A DNA stretch of 64,000 nt from contig NZ_BMMH01000006.1 in assembly GCF_014645735.1 (NCBI RefSeq), positions 388,520 to 452,519 of the forward strand, written 5' to 3'. A program made the translations under genes and the position numbers. Source of the DNA: Nocardia jinanensis (GTDB taxonomy: Bacteria; Actinomycetota; Actinomycetes; Mycobacteriales; Mycobacteriaceae). Shown here piece after piece: positions 18,141-27,296 of this stretch. Within the stretch, counting starts at the first letter, position 1; each line of letters begins with the position of its first letter. The notes beneath the pieces were generated by a model. The model was not told the DNA's origin. It was given only the letters and a program-made list of their open reading frames with translations, and searched no databases.

Positions 18141-18869
18141 TCAGGCGATATGGGCGATGATGTCGCGATGCAGGTCGAACAGGGTGGCGTCCTCGGTGGA
18201 CCGCGGCCGCGCGAGGGTGACGCGGATGTCCTGCACGATCCGCGCCGGGCGGTCGGCGAGCACGACGACCCGGTCGGACAGGAAGGCCGCTTCGAGGGCG
18301 TTGTGGGTGACCAGCAATCCGGTGACCGAACGTTCGACGAGCAAGGTCTGCAACAGCAGCCGGAGTTTGCGGCCGGTGAGTTCGTCGAGCGCGCTGAACG
18401 GTTCGTCGAACAGGACGATGTCCGGGTCGACGGCGAACGCCCTCGCCACTGCCGCCCGCTGGCGCTGCCCGCCGGACAGCACCGAGGGGTAGGCGTCGGC
18501 GTATTCGCTCAGGCCGACCGCCTCGATGAGTTCCGGGACCGCGGCCACGCTCTGTCCGGCCGATTTCGCGGCGATCTCGATGTTCTCGGCGACACTTATC
18601 CAGTCCAGGAGCCGTGGTTGCTGGAAGACCATTCCCGTCCGGCCCGGCGTCGCGTTCGTGCCCACCCGGATCACGCCGGCGTCCGCCGTCTCGAGGCCGG
18701 CCACCAGATGCAGCAGAGTCGTCTTGCCGGTGCCCGAAGCGCCCACCAGGGATACGAGCTCACCCGGAGCCACCTCGAGCGAGAAGTCCTCGAAGACCGT
18801 CTGGACGGTGCCGTCCTTCTTGCTCACGAAGGATTTGGAGATATTACGAAGTTCGATTCCGGCGCTCAT
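18141..18869 (-). CDS. ABC ATPase (SsuB/TauB-like)
   Basis: A 242-residue cytoplasmic ATPase with Walker A GASGTGKTT, signature LSGGQRQRAAVARAFA, Walker B IVLFDEPFSALDE and the switch His in LLVTHNALEA. It powers the permease encoded just upstream, and the two genes overlap by 4 bp (ATGA). Size and motifs match the nitrate/sulfonate/taurine importer family. Confidence 0.93.
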   Translation of the reverse strand: MSAGIELRNISKSFVSKKDGTVQTVFEDFSLEVAPGELVSLVGASGTGKTTLLHLVAGLETADAGVIRVGTNATPGRTGMVFQQPRLLDWISVAENIEIAAKSAGQSVAAVPELIEAVGLSEYADAYPSVLSGGQRQRAAVARAFAVDPDIVLFDEPFSALDELTGRKLRLLLQTLLVERSVTGLLVTHNALEAAFLSDRVVVLADRPARIVQDIRVTLARPRSTEDATLFDLHRDIIAHIA

Positions 18870-19711
18870 ACCGCGGACTCCTTACGCCAGCGAGAAACTC
18901 GCCGTTCCAGTGTCTGGAGGACGCCGTACTCGATCGCCGTCATGACCAGCGCGAAGGCGATCGTCCAGGCGAGCACGCCCGCCACATTGTGGTTGGAGAA
19001 CTCCAGGTTGAGTTGATATCCGACGCCACTGGCCAATCCGAAGATCTCGACCAGCACGATCACCTTCCACGCCATGGCGATGCCCAGTCGCGCGCCGGTG
19101 AACAGCGCGGGAGCCAGGGCGGGCAGCCAGATACGGCGTAGGCGGGTCCACGCACTGAAGCGGTACACATGGGCCATCTCGTGCAACTGTGGATCGACCC
19201 CGCGAACGCCCTGGGTGATGTTGACGATCAGTGCGGGGGCGGCGGCGAGTGCCACGGCCAGGATCGGGTTGACAACGCTGATCCCGAACCAGATGACACA
19301 CAGGAGTGCCTTCACCAGACCCGGCGTCACCAGCCCCAGCAGCACCGCGGGTTCGAAGAACCGCTGCACATATTTGTTGCGCCCCATCGCGATTCCGAGC
19401 ACCACCGCGACAACGAAGGCCACCGCGAACCCCAGGAGTACCCGTGTCAGCGTCACCTGGAGATTCGTCCACAGCAAACCGCTGTCCGACAGCACCACCA
19501 GCTCGTCGGCGATCGCGCCGAGCGACGGCACCAGCGGACTGTCCATCCGGGCGGCCATGACATTCCACCCCACCGCCAGCAGGATGATCAGCGCCAGCGG
19601 CGGAGCAACCACTCCGGCGAGAGAGGTGGCGCGTGAGACCGGGGTCGGTCGGCGGATCGGAGGTGTTCGGCCCGCCCGTTCGGCCGCGGGCTCGGCACTC
19701 AGCACGGTCAT
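18866..19711 (-). CDS. ABC permease (SsuC/TauC-like)
   Basis: A 281-residue inner-membrane permease with about six helices and the EAA-type coupling loop near residues ~190-215 (LHEMAHVYRFSAWTRLRRIW). A short polar N-terminal tail precedes helix 1 (ALIILLAVGWNVMAA). It is the first transport gene of the block and is coupled to the ATPase gene. Together with the lipoprotein it forms a complete importer. Confidence 0.92.
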   Translation of the reverse strand: MTVLSAEPAAERAGRTPPIRRPTPVSRATSLAGVVAPPLALIILLAVGWNVMAARMDSPLVPSLGAIADELVVLSDSGLLWTNLQVTLTRVLLGFAVAFVVAVVLGIAMGRNKYVQRFFEPAVLLGLVTPGLVKALLCVIWFGISVVNPILAVALAAAPALIVNITQGVRGVDPQLHEMAHVYRFSAWTRLRRIWLPALAPALFTGARLGIAMAWKVIVLVEIFGLASGVGYQLNLEFSNHNVAGVLAWTIAFALVMTAIEYGVLQTLERRVSRWRKESAV

Positions 19712-19832
19712 GAGAATCCGTTCGATCGGCCGGCGTCGCGGGTGCGTCGCCGGCGGAGCAGGGTGTGAATTGTCTGCGGGCCGATCGCGGCCCCGCAGAT
19801 GTCAGGCAGTGGGATCGGTACGGTGCGCAGGT

Positions 19833-19851
19833 GCGGGTGTCGGACACCCGC
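19833..19851. promoter_or_regulatory. 19-bp perfect palindrome after the MarR gene
   Basis: GCGGGTGTC-G-GACACCCGC has 9-bp arms around a single base. It sits in the 149-bp gap between the MarR stop and the permease start. The loop is too short for a hairpin, so an operator for the transport genes is more likely than a terminator. Confidence 0.5.
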
Positions 19852-19860
19852 GCGGGGTCG

Positions 19861-20325
19861 TTACGACGGATGCGGCCCCGTCGCCGACACCAGGAGTTCC
19901 AGTCCGTCGCCGAGGGCGATGATCGTGGCCATCTGCTCGGGTGAGAGTGTCGAGATCCGGTCCAGGATGATCTCGGTGAGCTGTCGGCGGCTGCGCAGGA
20001 ACAGCTCGCGGCCCGACTCGCTCACTTCGATCAAGTTGACCCGGCCATCCGCATCCGAAGTGCGGCGGACGACCTCCCCGGACTCCTCGAGCTTGCGAAC
20101 CGTTCGCGATACGCTGGCCGGGTCCACACCCTCGTGTGCCGCGAGTTCGGACATCGACAGCGGCCCGAATTTGACGATCGCCGCGAGGGTGCTGCGCGCG
20201 GATTGGTTGATACCCGCACGATCCATCGTCCGGAACTGCCGGGCCGCTTGAATGAGTGCGACCTGCACTCGCTCCACCGCTGCCACGTACTCCGCGCTGG
20301 TGGTCGACGAGTCGGGCAGGGTCAT
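19861..20325 (-). CDS. MarR-family regulator of the uptake block
   Basis: A 154-residue dimeric winged-helix regulator (GPLSMSELAAHEGVDPASVS recognition region, wing RRTSDADGRVNLIEVS). I prefer the ATG at 20325 because AAGGA lies 7 bases upstream; an ATG six bases earlier has almost no spacing. It is co-oriented with the importer genes 149 bp downstream and probably controls them and itself through palindromes at 19833 and upstream of 20332. Confidence 0.88.
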   Translation of the reverse strand: MTLPDSSTTSAEYVAAVERVQVALIQAARQFRTMDRAGINQSARSTLAAIVKFGPLSMSELAAHEGVDPASVSRTVRKLEESGEVVRRTSDADGRVNLIEVSESGRELFLRSRRQLTEIILDRISTLSPEQMATIIALGDGLELLVSATGPHPS

Positions 20326-20373
20326 CGGCATGTCCTTCGTGCAGAGGGGTCCCGGGTGGGGAGACCTGACACA

Positions 20374-20439
20374 TTGTCGTCATCGTGCAGGTTCCCTTCG
20401 TTCGCAGGTGACCGGTCAACCGTGTGGAACCGACGACAA
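20374..20439. promoter_or_regulatory. Separated inverted repeat upstream of the MarR gene
   Basis: TTGTCGTC (20374-20381) and GACGACAA (20432-20439) are 8-bp inverted copies about 50 bp apart, 50-115 bp before the MarR start. They could be two half-operators. The spacing is long, so this is tentative. Confidence 0.3.
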
Positions 20440-20665
20440 AAGGTTAACAACGATCAAGTAAATCCCGGCATGGACCGCGGGTGGCCGACACACTCAGTTT
20501 CCGGCGATCACGGTTCCAGAATTCACATTTCCCCAGCTCGAGGGCGTGATCTCCGAACGCGCCGCCTCCCCTCCGGACTTTCGGATCGCAGCGATCCGAA
20601 TATTCGGCCCCGCTACGGGCCGGGTCTTTTTGATCTATCCGCCGGTCGTGGCCGAGAATCGGCTC

Positions 20666-21010
20666 ATGGATGTTCCTGCCCTGCTCAGCAGGTCAGTCGA
20701 CATGGTCCCGGCAGACGCAGCAAGCGATACCGGCCCGACGAAGGCAGACGTCGACGAATATCTCCGCGACGAGCGGGAGATCGCGCTCGGTATCCTCCAG
20801 GACTTCGACGGCATCGGGTGGCAATCCGGTCGCGCGCAGGGTTTCCATTCCTTCGGACTCCCTCATGCGCGACCTTCGAGCCGGTCGTCCATCTGCTCAT
20901 CGGCATCGAGCTGCTCGAATCCCTGGGTTGGGAGCTCGTCGGTGTGGTCGAACGGAATATCGAGCACGTCTACTACACAATGGCGTTCATAGGCCGGGTC
21001 CGCCGGAGGC
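20666..21010 (+). pseudogene. Decayed hypothetical gene (two fragments)
   Basis: From an ATG at 20666 one frame gives a protein-like stretch (MDVPALLSRSVDMVPADAA, then PTKADVDEYLRDEREIALGI and LQDFDGIGW) like the N-terminus of a common actinobacterial hypothetical family. Another frame from ~20878 gives FEPVVHLLIGIELLESLGWE, then NIEHVYYTMAFIG. No single frame joins them, so the region looks like one or two broken genes. The rest of 20332-21099 shows nothing else. Confidence 0.35.
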
Positions 21011-21099
21011 CGGGTCGGATATGCGGCCGGCCAGGCCCCGAGAACGAGAGGGTGGCCGATTCACCGCGTCCCCGCGCCGCAGTCCCGGTCGGAACCGGC

Positions 21100-22902
21100 T
21101 CAGCGTCGTACAGGTCCGTCGATCAGTTCGGACGGAGCCTCCCCCGACGCGAGTGCGGCGACCGCGGCCAGCTCTTCGCCGACCGACTCGTGGATCTCCT
21201 CGCTGTCCGCCTTTCCCTTCCGGCGTCCGTCCGTGAAGAGTGAGAAGATCGCACCGAGCACACAGCAGATGAGCGCGAAGGTGAAGGCGGCGCTGAGACC
21301 GTCGGCGAACGGGTCGCTGATCAAATGGGGGAAGAACTCCAGCCCGGTCAGGTGATCGATACTGGACTGCGACAGCCCGTGCAGCGCGTCGCCACCGACC
21401 TGCTGGATGGGGTTGTAGCCCAGGAACGCCGCGAACAGGATGCCGACTGTCGGCAGCTGGGCGATCCCCTGAGCTGATTCTCCGGTCATGCCGCCCGCGG
21501 TCAGACCGTCGAACATCGCGGCCGGGAGATGCGCGCTCAGTCCGGCGATCATCAGCGAGAAGAACAGCCCGATCGACAGCACCATCGACGCGTTCTGGAA
21601 GGTCGTCATCATGCCGGCGCCCGAGCCGCGGGAGGTGATCGGCAGTGAGTTCATCACCAGGGCGCGGTTCGGTGAGGAGAACAGACCCATGCCGATGCCG
21701 TTGATCAGCAGGATCAGCGCGAATGCCCAGTAGCCGAAGTCGACCGGTATGGCTGTCAGCGCGCCGAAGGTCCCCGCGGTGATGAGCATTCCGGTGGTCG
21801 TGAAACCCTTGGCGCCGAACCGATCCGACAGCGCGCCGGAGAGCGGGGCGCTGAGCAGGAAGCCGACTGTCATGGGCAGCATGTAGATCCCGGCCCACAG
21901 CGGGGTGCGGGAGTAGTCGAAGCCGTGCTGCGGCAACCAGATGCCCTGCAGCCAGATGATCAGGACGAACTGCAGGCCACCGCGGCCTATCGATCCCATC
22001 AGATTGGCCGCGTTACCGAACGCGAACGAACGGTTCTCGAACAAGGACAACTCGAAGAGCGGGCTCTCGACTTTCGTTTCGATGTACACGAATACGCCGA
22101 GCACGACGAGACCACCGATGATCGCCGTCAACACCCAGGGGTTCGACCATCCCATATCGGAGCTGCCATAGGGCTGGATGCCGTAGGTGATGCCGACCAG
22201 GATCGCGACGAGACCCACAGCGAACGTCACATTGCCCCACCAGTCCATCTTCGCCCTCGTGCGGACGCCGGTGTCGCGCAGTTTCAGGTAGGCCCACACG
22301 GTACCGACGACACCGAACGGAACTGATACGAGGAAGATGTAGTGCCACTGGATCGGCGCCAGCACACCGCCGACGAGCAGGCCCAGAAACGAGCCGGCGA
22401 TAGCGGCGACACCGTTGATACCCATGGCGAGTCCGCGCTGGCCGGCGGGAAACGCGTCGGTGAGAATGGCGGAGCTGTTGGCCATGAGGAAGGCGCCGCC
22501 GATGCCCTGGACGATCCGCCAGGCGATCAGCCAGATCGCCGCGGCGGGGCCGTCGAACCAGGTGATCGCCAGGAAGACCGACGAGATGGTGAAGATGGCG
22601 AAGCCCAGGTTGTACATACGAGCTCGGCCGAACATATCACCGAGACGGCCGAAGCTGACCACGAGCACAGCGGTGACGACCAGGAACCCCATCATCATCC
22701 AGAGCAGATAGCTGGTGTTCCCGGATTCCAGGGGATTGAGACCGATGCCCTTGAAGATATCGGGCAGCGCGATCAACACGATGGAGGAGTTGATCGTGGC
22801 GATCAGCATGCCGAGAGTGGTGTTGGAGAGCGCGATCCATTTGTAGTGCGGTCCGAGGTCTGCCGATCCCGCGGTGGATGCTCGTACGGTGGGCGTGGTC
22901 AT
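21100..22902 (-). CDS. MFS drug exporter (DHA2 family)
   Basis: A 600-residue, about 14-helix transporter: TINSSIVLIALPDIF in helix 1, FGRLGDMFGRARMYNLG (motif A), WRIVQGIGGAFLMANSSAIL, then a long periplasmic loop near ~470-530 before the last helix. I chose the ATG at 22902, which has GAGGAA 7-8 bases upstream, over an in-frame start 27 bases earlier. The polar C-tail (~570-600) is acidic. The MarR gene 72 bp upstream on the same strand suggests a MarR-controlled efflux operon. Substrate unknown. Confidence 0.9.
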   Translation of the reverse strand: MTTPTVRASTAGSADLGPHYKWIALSNTTLGMLIATINSSIVLIALPDIFKGIGLNPLESGNTSYLLWMMMGFLVVTAVLVVSFGRLGDMFGRARMYNLGFAIFTISSVFLAITWFDGPAAAIWLIAWRIVQGIGGAFLMANSSAILTDAFPAGQRGLAMGINGVAAIAGSFLGLLVGGVLAPIQWHYIFLVSVPFGVVGTVWAYLKLRDTGVRTRAKMDWWGNVTFAVGLVAILVGITYGIQPYGSSDMGWSNPWVLTAIIGGLVVLGVFVYIETKVESPLFELSLFENRSFAFGNAANLMGSIGRGGLQFVLIIWLQGIWLPQHGFDYSRTPLWAGIYMLPMTVGFLLSAPLSGALSDRFGAKGFTTTGMLITAGTFGALTAIPVDFGYWAFALILLINGIGMGLFSSPNRALVMNSLPITSRGSGAGMMTTFQNASMVLSIGLFFSLMIAGLSAHLPAAMFDGLTAGGMTGESAQGIAQLPTVGILFAAFLGYNPIQQVGGDALHGLSQSSIDHLTGLEFFPHLISDPFADGLSAAFTFALICCVLGAIFSLFTDGRRKGKADSEEIHESVGEELAAVAALASGEAPSELIDGPVRR

Positions 22903-22974
22903 GGGCAGTTCCTCTGAGCGGTGGTCCAAGGGATGGCTGAAACGCGACGCATCGTCGGCGTGTGTCCGGAAGCG

Positions 22975-23424
22975 TTAGGTCATCCCGAGCGCCTCGGCCA
23001 GAATCGTGACTCCGCGGCCGACCGTCACGCGATCGTCCGCGTCGAGGCCGTCGAGGGCCTCCGCGAGCAATTGCGCTCTCTTGGTCCGGGCGTCGGCGAT
23101 CAATTCGATCCCGGCCGCTGTCGGGTTCAGCAGGCGGGCGCGGCCGTCGCCGGGGTCGGGGGTGCGTTCGATGTACCCCCGGTCCACGAGGACGGCCACG
23201 ATACGAGACATCGTCGGTGCGGAGACGGATTCTCGTTCGGCCAGGGTGGACATCCGGATCGGGGCGTGGTTGATGATCGTCCACAGCGCCGACGCGACAC
23301 CCGCGCTGAGATTTCGGCCCTGATCGCGGGTGCGCAGTGTGCGGTTGATTCGGGTGAGCAGGTGATACAGGGTCGCGACGTCGGCGGGGGTGCCGAGCTC
23401 GTCAGCGACGGATATCAACTCCAT
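22975..23424 (-). CDS. MarR-family regulator of the exporter
   Basis: A 149-residue winged-helix protein (IRMSTLAERESVSAPTMSRI recognition region, wing RTPDPGDGRARLL). The ATG at 23424 is best placed relative to AAGGA; one codon triplet upstream (23433) is also in frame. It lies directly upstream of the DHA2 exporter and likely represses both through the palindrome at 23485-23501. Confidence 0.88.
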   Translation of the reverse strand: MELISVADELGTPADVATLYHLLTRINRTLRTRDQGRNLSAGVASALWTIINHAPIRMSTLAERESVSAPTMSRIVAVLVDRGYIERTPDPGDGRARLLNPTAAGIELIADARTKRAQLLAEALDGLDADDRVTVGRGVTILAEALGMT

Positions 23425-23484
23425 CGCGCCCATCCTTCGTCTGTTCGATTACCAGAGATGAGAATGTTTATGCCGGTAGATTAG

Positions 23485-23501
23485 TTGCTTCTGCTAAGCA
23501 A
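23485..23501. promoter_or_regulatory. MarR-type operator
   Basis: TTGCTT-ctgct-AAGCAA is a perfect 6-bp-arm palindrome in AT-rich sequence 60 bp before the MarR start. Its size and position fit a MarR dimer site covering the promoter. Confidence 0.6.
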
Positions 23502-23601
23502 GTAAACCGTACCCGGCGTCGATGCGTGGGCTGCGGATGGTGTCGGCGGCCCACCGATACGGTGGGCGTCGTGGATCGGAGCCGAGGCCTCACACTGATC
23601 G

Positions 23602-26064
23602 GTGATGAAACCGCCCGAGCTTCCCGACCTACCTATCCGTAGCGTTCTCGATCATCTCGTCGAGACGTTGGCCGAACGCAGGACTGCCGTGCTGGTCGCG
23701 CCGCCGGGGACCGGTAAGACAACCCTGGCACCCTTGGCGCTGGCGGCGTCTGTCGCAGGGCGGGTGGTCGTCGCCGAGCCCCGGCGGTTGGCGGCCCGGG
23801 CCGCAGCCGGGCGGATGGCTGCGCTGCTGGGCGAGCAGGTGGGCGAAACCGTCGGTTACTCGGTCCGGGGGGATCGACGGGTGGGCCGCGGGACTCGGAT
23901 CGAGGTCGTCACATCGGGGTTGCTGGTACGACGGTTACAGGACGATCCCGAGTCGGCAGGGGTCGATGTGATCATGCTCGACGAGTGTCACGAGCGGCAT
24001 CTCGACGCGGATCTGCTGTTGGCGTTGCTGCTGGACGCCCGAGCCGGATTGAGGCCGGACCTGCAGGTGCTCGCGACATCGGCAACTGTCGCAGCCGAAC
24101 GGCTTTCGGCCCTACTCGGCGGGGATCACGCGGCGCCGGTGGTGCGGGCCCAGGGTCGGACCTATCCCGTGGAGACCACCTACGTCCCGTCGTTGCCACG
24201 GGAGCGGATCGAAGCGCAGGTCGCGCGCGCCACCCGAACCGCGCTCGCCGAAACCGAAGGCGATGTACTGGTCTTCCTCCCCGGCGCAGCCGAAATCCGG
24301 CGGACGACAGTACTTCTGGCCGATCCGGACGACGTGGATATCGTTCCGTTGCACGGCAGACTCTCCGCGGCGGGGCAGGACACCGCGTTACGGCCCGGGA
24401 CTCGGCGGCGAGTGGTGTTGTCCACGGCGGTGGCGGAGTCCAGTCTGACGGTGCCGGGGGTGCGGGCAGTGGTGGATTCGGGTCTCGCCCGAGTCCCACG
24501 TATCGATCGGGCGCGAGGACTCTCCGGTCTTGCCACAGTTCGAGTGTCGGCGGCGGTGGCCGAGCAGCGGGCCGGGCGAGCCGGGCGTGAAGCCCCGGGA
24601 CGGGTATGGCGGTGCTGGCCCGAATACGAGCACGGCACGCTGCCCGCCTATCCGGAACCGGAGATCCGGACAGCGGACCTGACGCGGTTGGCGCTGGAAC
24701 TGGCGTGTTGGGGTACCGCCGATGGGCACGGCCTCACCTGGTGGGATGCCCCACCGCCCGGCGGATTGGCCGCCGGGCGGGAGGTACTGCGCGCGTTGGG
24801 AGCTGTCGACGGAGACGGTGCGGTGACCGACCGCGGGCGGGGAATCGCCCGGATCGGGCTCCATCCGCGGCTGGCGCGCGCGTTGCTCGACGGGGCCGCA
24901 GTGGTGGGCGCGCGGGCGGCTGCGGAAGTGGTCACCGTCCTCGATGACGACACCCATATATCCGGTGTCGATCTCACCGCAGGCCTGCGTGCGCTGCGGC
25001 GCGAGCGGCCGGCGCGCTGGCGACGGGAGGTCGAGCGACTGGCCCGATCGGTCGAGGGGCCCGACGGGGTCGACGATCCGGCTTTCGTTGTCGCGCTCGC
25101 TCATCCGGAGCGTCTGGCTCGCCGGCGCGGCCCGGGTTCGGCGAGTTATCTCATGGTCGGTGGCACTGCGGTGACGCTGCCGCCCGGCTCCGGAACAGGT
25201 GATCCGGAGTGGCTGGCGATCGGCGTCGCGACCCGCGACCCGGGTCGTGCCGAAGGGTACATACGGTTGGCCGCGGTCGCCGATGAAGAGCTGGCCCGCC
25301 GTGCCGCGTCGAACCTGCTGATCACCGTCGACGAGATCGATTGGATCGACGGCGATGTGGTCGCCCGGCGGGTCGAACGACTGGGTGCGATCACACTGTC
25401 GGAGAAACCGATTCCCGACCCCGATCGCCGATCGGTCGGCGCAGCGGTGCGGCGCGGGCTGAACTCGACCGGTCTCGGCCTACTGCGCTGGAACGCCGAG
25501 GCGATCGCCTTCCGGCAACGTCTCGACTTCCTGTACCGCGCTCTCGGCGCCCCCTGGCCGCGGGTCGACGACGAGTCACTCCTCGCCACCGCCGACACCT
25601 GGCTCGGCCCCGAACTCGCCGCCGCCCGGCGCCGCGCCGACCTCGAACGCGTCGACGCCGGACAGGCACTGCGCCGCCTGCTGCCCTGGCCGGATGCCGC
25701 CCGCTTGGACGAACTGGCGCCCGAACGCGCGGAGGTCCCCTCCGGCAGCCGGCCCCGCCTCGACTACTCGACCGACCCGCCGGTGCTCGCGATCAAGGTG
25801 CAGGAGGTCTTCGGTTGGACAGACACACCACGCCTGGCAGGCGGTCGCGTCCCGATCGTGCTGCACCTGCTCTCACCCGCCCGACGCCCGATAGCAGTCA
25901 CCGCGGACCTCACATCCTTCTGGCGGACCGGCTGGCCGCGAGTCCGCGCCGACCTGCGCGGCCGCTACCCCAAACATGCCTGGCCGGAAGACCCCACCAC
26001 CGTGCCCGCCCACCGAGGCACTGCCCGCAACGCCGACCGTGACCGGCCAGGACCATCACGCTGA
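23602..26064 (+). CDS. hrpB: ATP-dependent DEAH-type helicase HrpB
   Basis: An 820-residue SF2 helicase. Motifs in order: Walker A APPGTGKTT (~33), motif II LDECHERH (~128, DECH variant), motif III ATSAT (~158), motif V VVLSTAVAESSLTVPGV (~270) and motif VI QRAGRAGREAPGR (~323). A helicase-associated region follows, and then the HrpB-specific C-terminal domain ending in the conserved ...LTSFWRTGWPRVRADLRGRY. Length agrees with the family. HrpB is an RNA-helicase-like protein of uncertain cellular role. GTG start, with ATG immediately after. It is monocistronic. Confidence 0.95.
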   Translation: MMKPPELPDLPIRSVLDHLVETLAERRTAVLVAPPGTGKTTLAPLALAASVAGRVVVAEPRRLAARAAAGRMAALLGEQVGETVGYSVRGDRRVGRGTRIEVVTSGLLVRRLQDDPESAGVDVIMLDECHERHLDADLLLALLLDARAGLRPDLQVLATSATVAAERLSALLGGDHAAPVVRAQGRTYPVETTYVPSLPRERIEAQVARATRTALAETEGDVLVFLPGAAEIRRTTVLLADPDDVDIVPLHGRLSAAGQDTALRPGTRRRVVLSTAVAESSLTVPGVRAVVDSGLARVPRIDRARGLSGLATVRVSAAVAEQRAGRAGREAPGRVWRCWPEYEHGTLPAYPEPEIRTADLTRLALELACWGTADGHGLTWWDAPPPGGLAAGREVLRALGAVDGDGAVTDRGRGIARIGLHPRLARALLDGAAVVGARAAAEVVTVLDDDTHISGVDLTAGLRALRRERPARWRREVERLARSVEGPDGVDDPAFVVALAHPERLARRRGPGSASYLMVGGTAVTLPPGSGTGDPEWLAIGVATRDPGRAEGYIRLAAVADEELARRAASNLLITVDEIDWIDGDVVARRVERLGAITLSEKPIPDPDRRSVGAAVRRGLNSTGLGLLRWNAEAIAFRQRLDFLYRALGAPWPRVDDESLLATADTWLGPELAAARRRADLERVDAGQALRRLLPWPDAARLDELAPERAEVPSGSRPRLDYSTDPPVLAIKVQEVFGWTDTPRLAGGRVPIVLHLLSPARRPIAVTADLTSFWRTGWPRVRADLRGRYPKHAWPEDPTTVPAHRGTARNADRDRPGPSR

Positions 26065-26280
26065 CCCCGCGTCTCGACTGATGATATCCCGCAGGAACGT
26101 GCCGTCTCCGGCACATGACGAGCCGGAGACCCCGGCGATCGGCCCAGACCTGATCTCTCGCGTCCGGGCCCGAGCCTGCCGACCGGCCGAAGGCATCGGG
26201 ATAATTGCGCAGTAGTTGCCGTTGCGCGCAGACTCGATGCCGGGCAACGATCCGGCTCGGCCCGTACCGGGAGGTCAGAG

Positions 26281-27246
26281 GTGATGATGAATCGCACGCT
26301 CGCGCTCGTCACAGCCGTCTCGCTCGCCGTGGTGGGCTGCGGTGACGACACCGGCACCCGGGCCGACGAGACACGATCGCAGGCGGCTCCCGCTCCACCG
26401 CCGGAATTCTGGTCGGCACCCGCCGACACCCCGCAACAGCAAGCGGACGTCGCCCAGGCGACCCGGGAGATCGACGTCTGCGCTCTGCTCCCCCGCGAAA
26501 CCCTCGGTGACCTCGACCTGGGCGATATCCGGAGCGTTACGGTCGGTCTGGACTCGTGCCGAGCAGTCCTCGGCGACGCGGGCGCGGGTGAAGTCGGCAC
26601 TCTGACCTGGCATACAACCCTGCTCCCCACACTCACCCCGAGCCGCGGTATCAGCAAGCAACTGGGCGATGTGAGCGTCCTGCTGGTTCCCGGACGCGAC
26701 AACGATCCGCGCGCCTGCGGTGCCACCGCCCGTTTCCCGGTGGGCGCCGCGTTCTACCTCAGCATCGCCGTTCCGGACCGTGATTCGTGTGCGGTCGCCG
26801 ATAGTTTGCTGCCCGGTATGATCGAGCGATGGCGGCAGTCCCCGGCCCAGGGCACCTCACCCGATACCGTCGACACGGTGCTGCTCGGTGCCGACCCGTG
26901 CGCGGTGCGCGCGAAACTGGCCGACACCACCGATACCGATCAGCGACGGCTGACCCAATGCCTGTTCGGGTACCGGAACGAAACAGTCACGGTGGGCTAT
27001 GAGTACCGCGTCCCCGACCAGTTGCGGGCCCGCGGCACCGAAGAGAAGATCGGTGACCGGACCGTATTCCGCTCGACATCGCTGTACGACAGCAGCATCC
27101 CGATCTACTCCGCCGTCGTCGGGCCCGAATTACCTTCCGGCAGTACAGCTTTCGTACCGCGCATACCGGTCGTCGAGGTCACCTCGGCCACCGACGACGT
27201 CGCTCGGCAGGTGATGTCGGAGGTGCTGACCCTCTTCCCCCGGTAA
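26281..27246 (+). CDS. Secreted lipoprotein, DUF3558-like
   Basis: A 321-residue protein with a lipoprotein signal (ALVTAVSLAVVGCGDD; lipobox VVGC). A short acidic/Pro-rich linker follows, then a domain with paired cysteines (VCALLP, DSCRAVLG, RACGAT, DSCAVAD, DPCAVRAKL, TQCLFGY). The repeated CALLP/DPCAV pattern suggests two related halves of the DUF3558 kind common in Nocardia and mycobacterial envelopes. Function unknown. The GTG at 26281 is followed by two in-frame ATGs; GGGAGG lies upstream. Confidence 0.75.
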   Translation: MMMNRTLALVTAVSLAVVGCGDDTGTRADETRSQAAPAPPPEFWSAPADTPQQQADVAQATREIDVCALLPRETLGDLDLGDIRSVTVGLDSCRAVLGDAGAGEVGTLTWHTTLLPTLTPSRGISKQLGDVSVLLVPGRDNDPRACGATARFPVGAAFYLSIAVPDRDSCAVADSLLPGMIERWRQSPAQGTSPDTVDTVLLGADPCAVRAKLADTTDTDQRRLTQCLFGYRNETVTVGYEYRVPDQLRARGTEEKIGDRTVFRSTSLYDSSIPIYSAVVGPELPSGSTAFVPRIPVVEVTSATDDVARQVMSEVLTLFPR

Positions 27247-27268
27247 GAGCCCCCGCGGCCCGTCCACT

Positions 27269-27296
27269 GTGACCGGTTACCGTGATCCACGGTCAC
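27269..27296. terminator. Possible bidirectional terminator stem
   Basis: GTGACCG (27269-27275) and CGGTCAC (27290-27296) pair around a 14-nt loop exactly between two convergent genes. No U-tract is present. Position supports a shared terminator; stability is modest. Confidence 0.4.
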
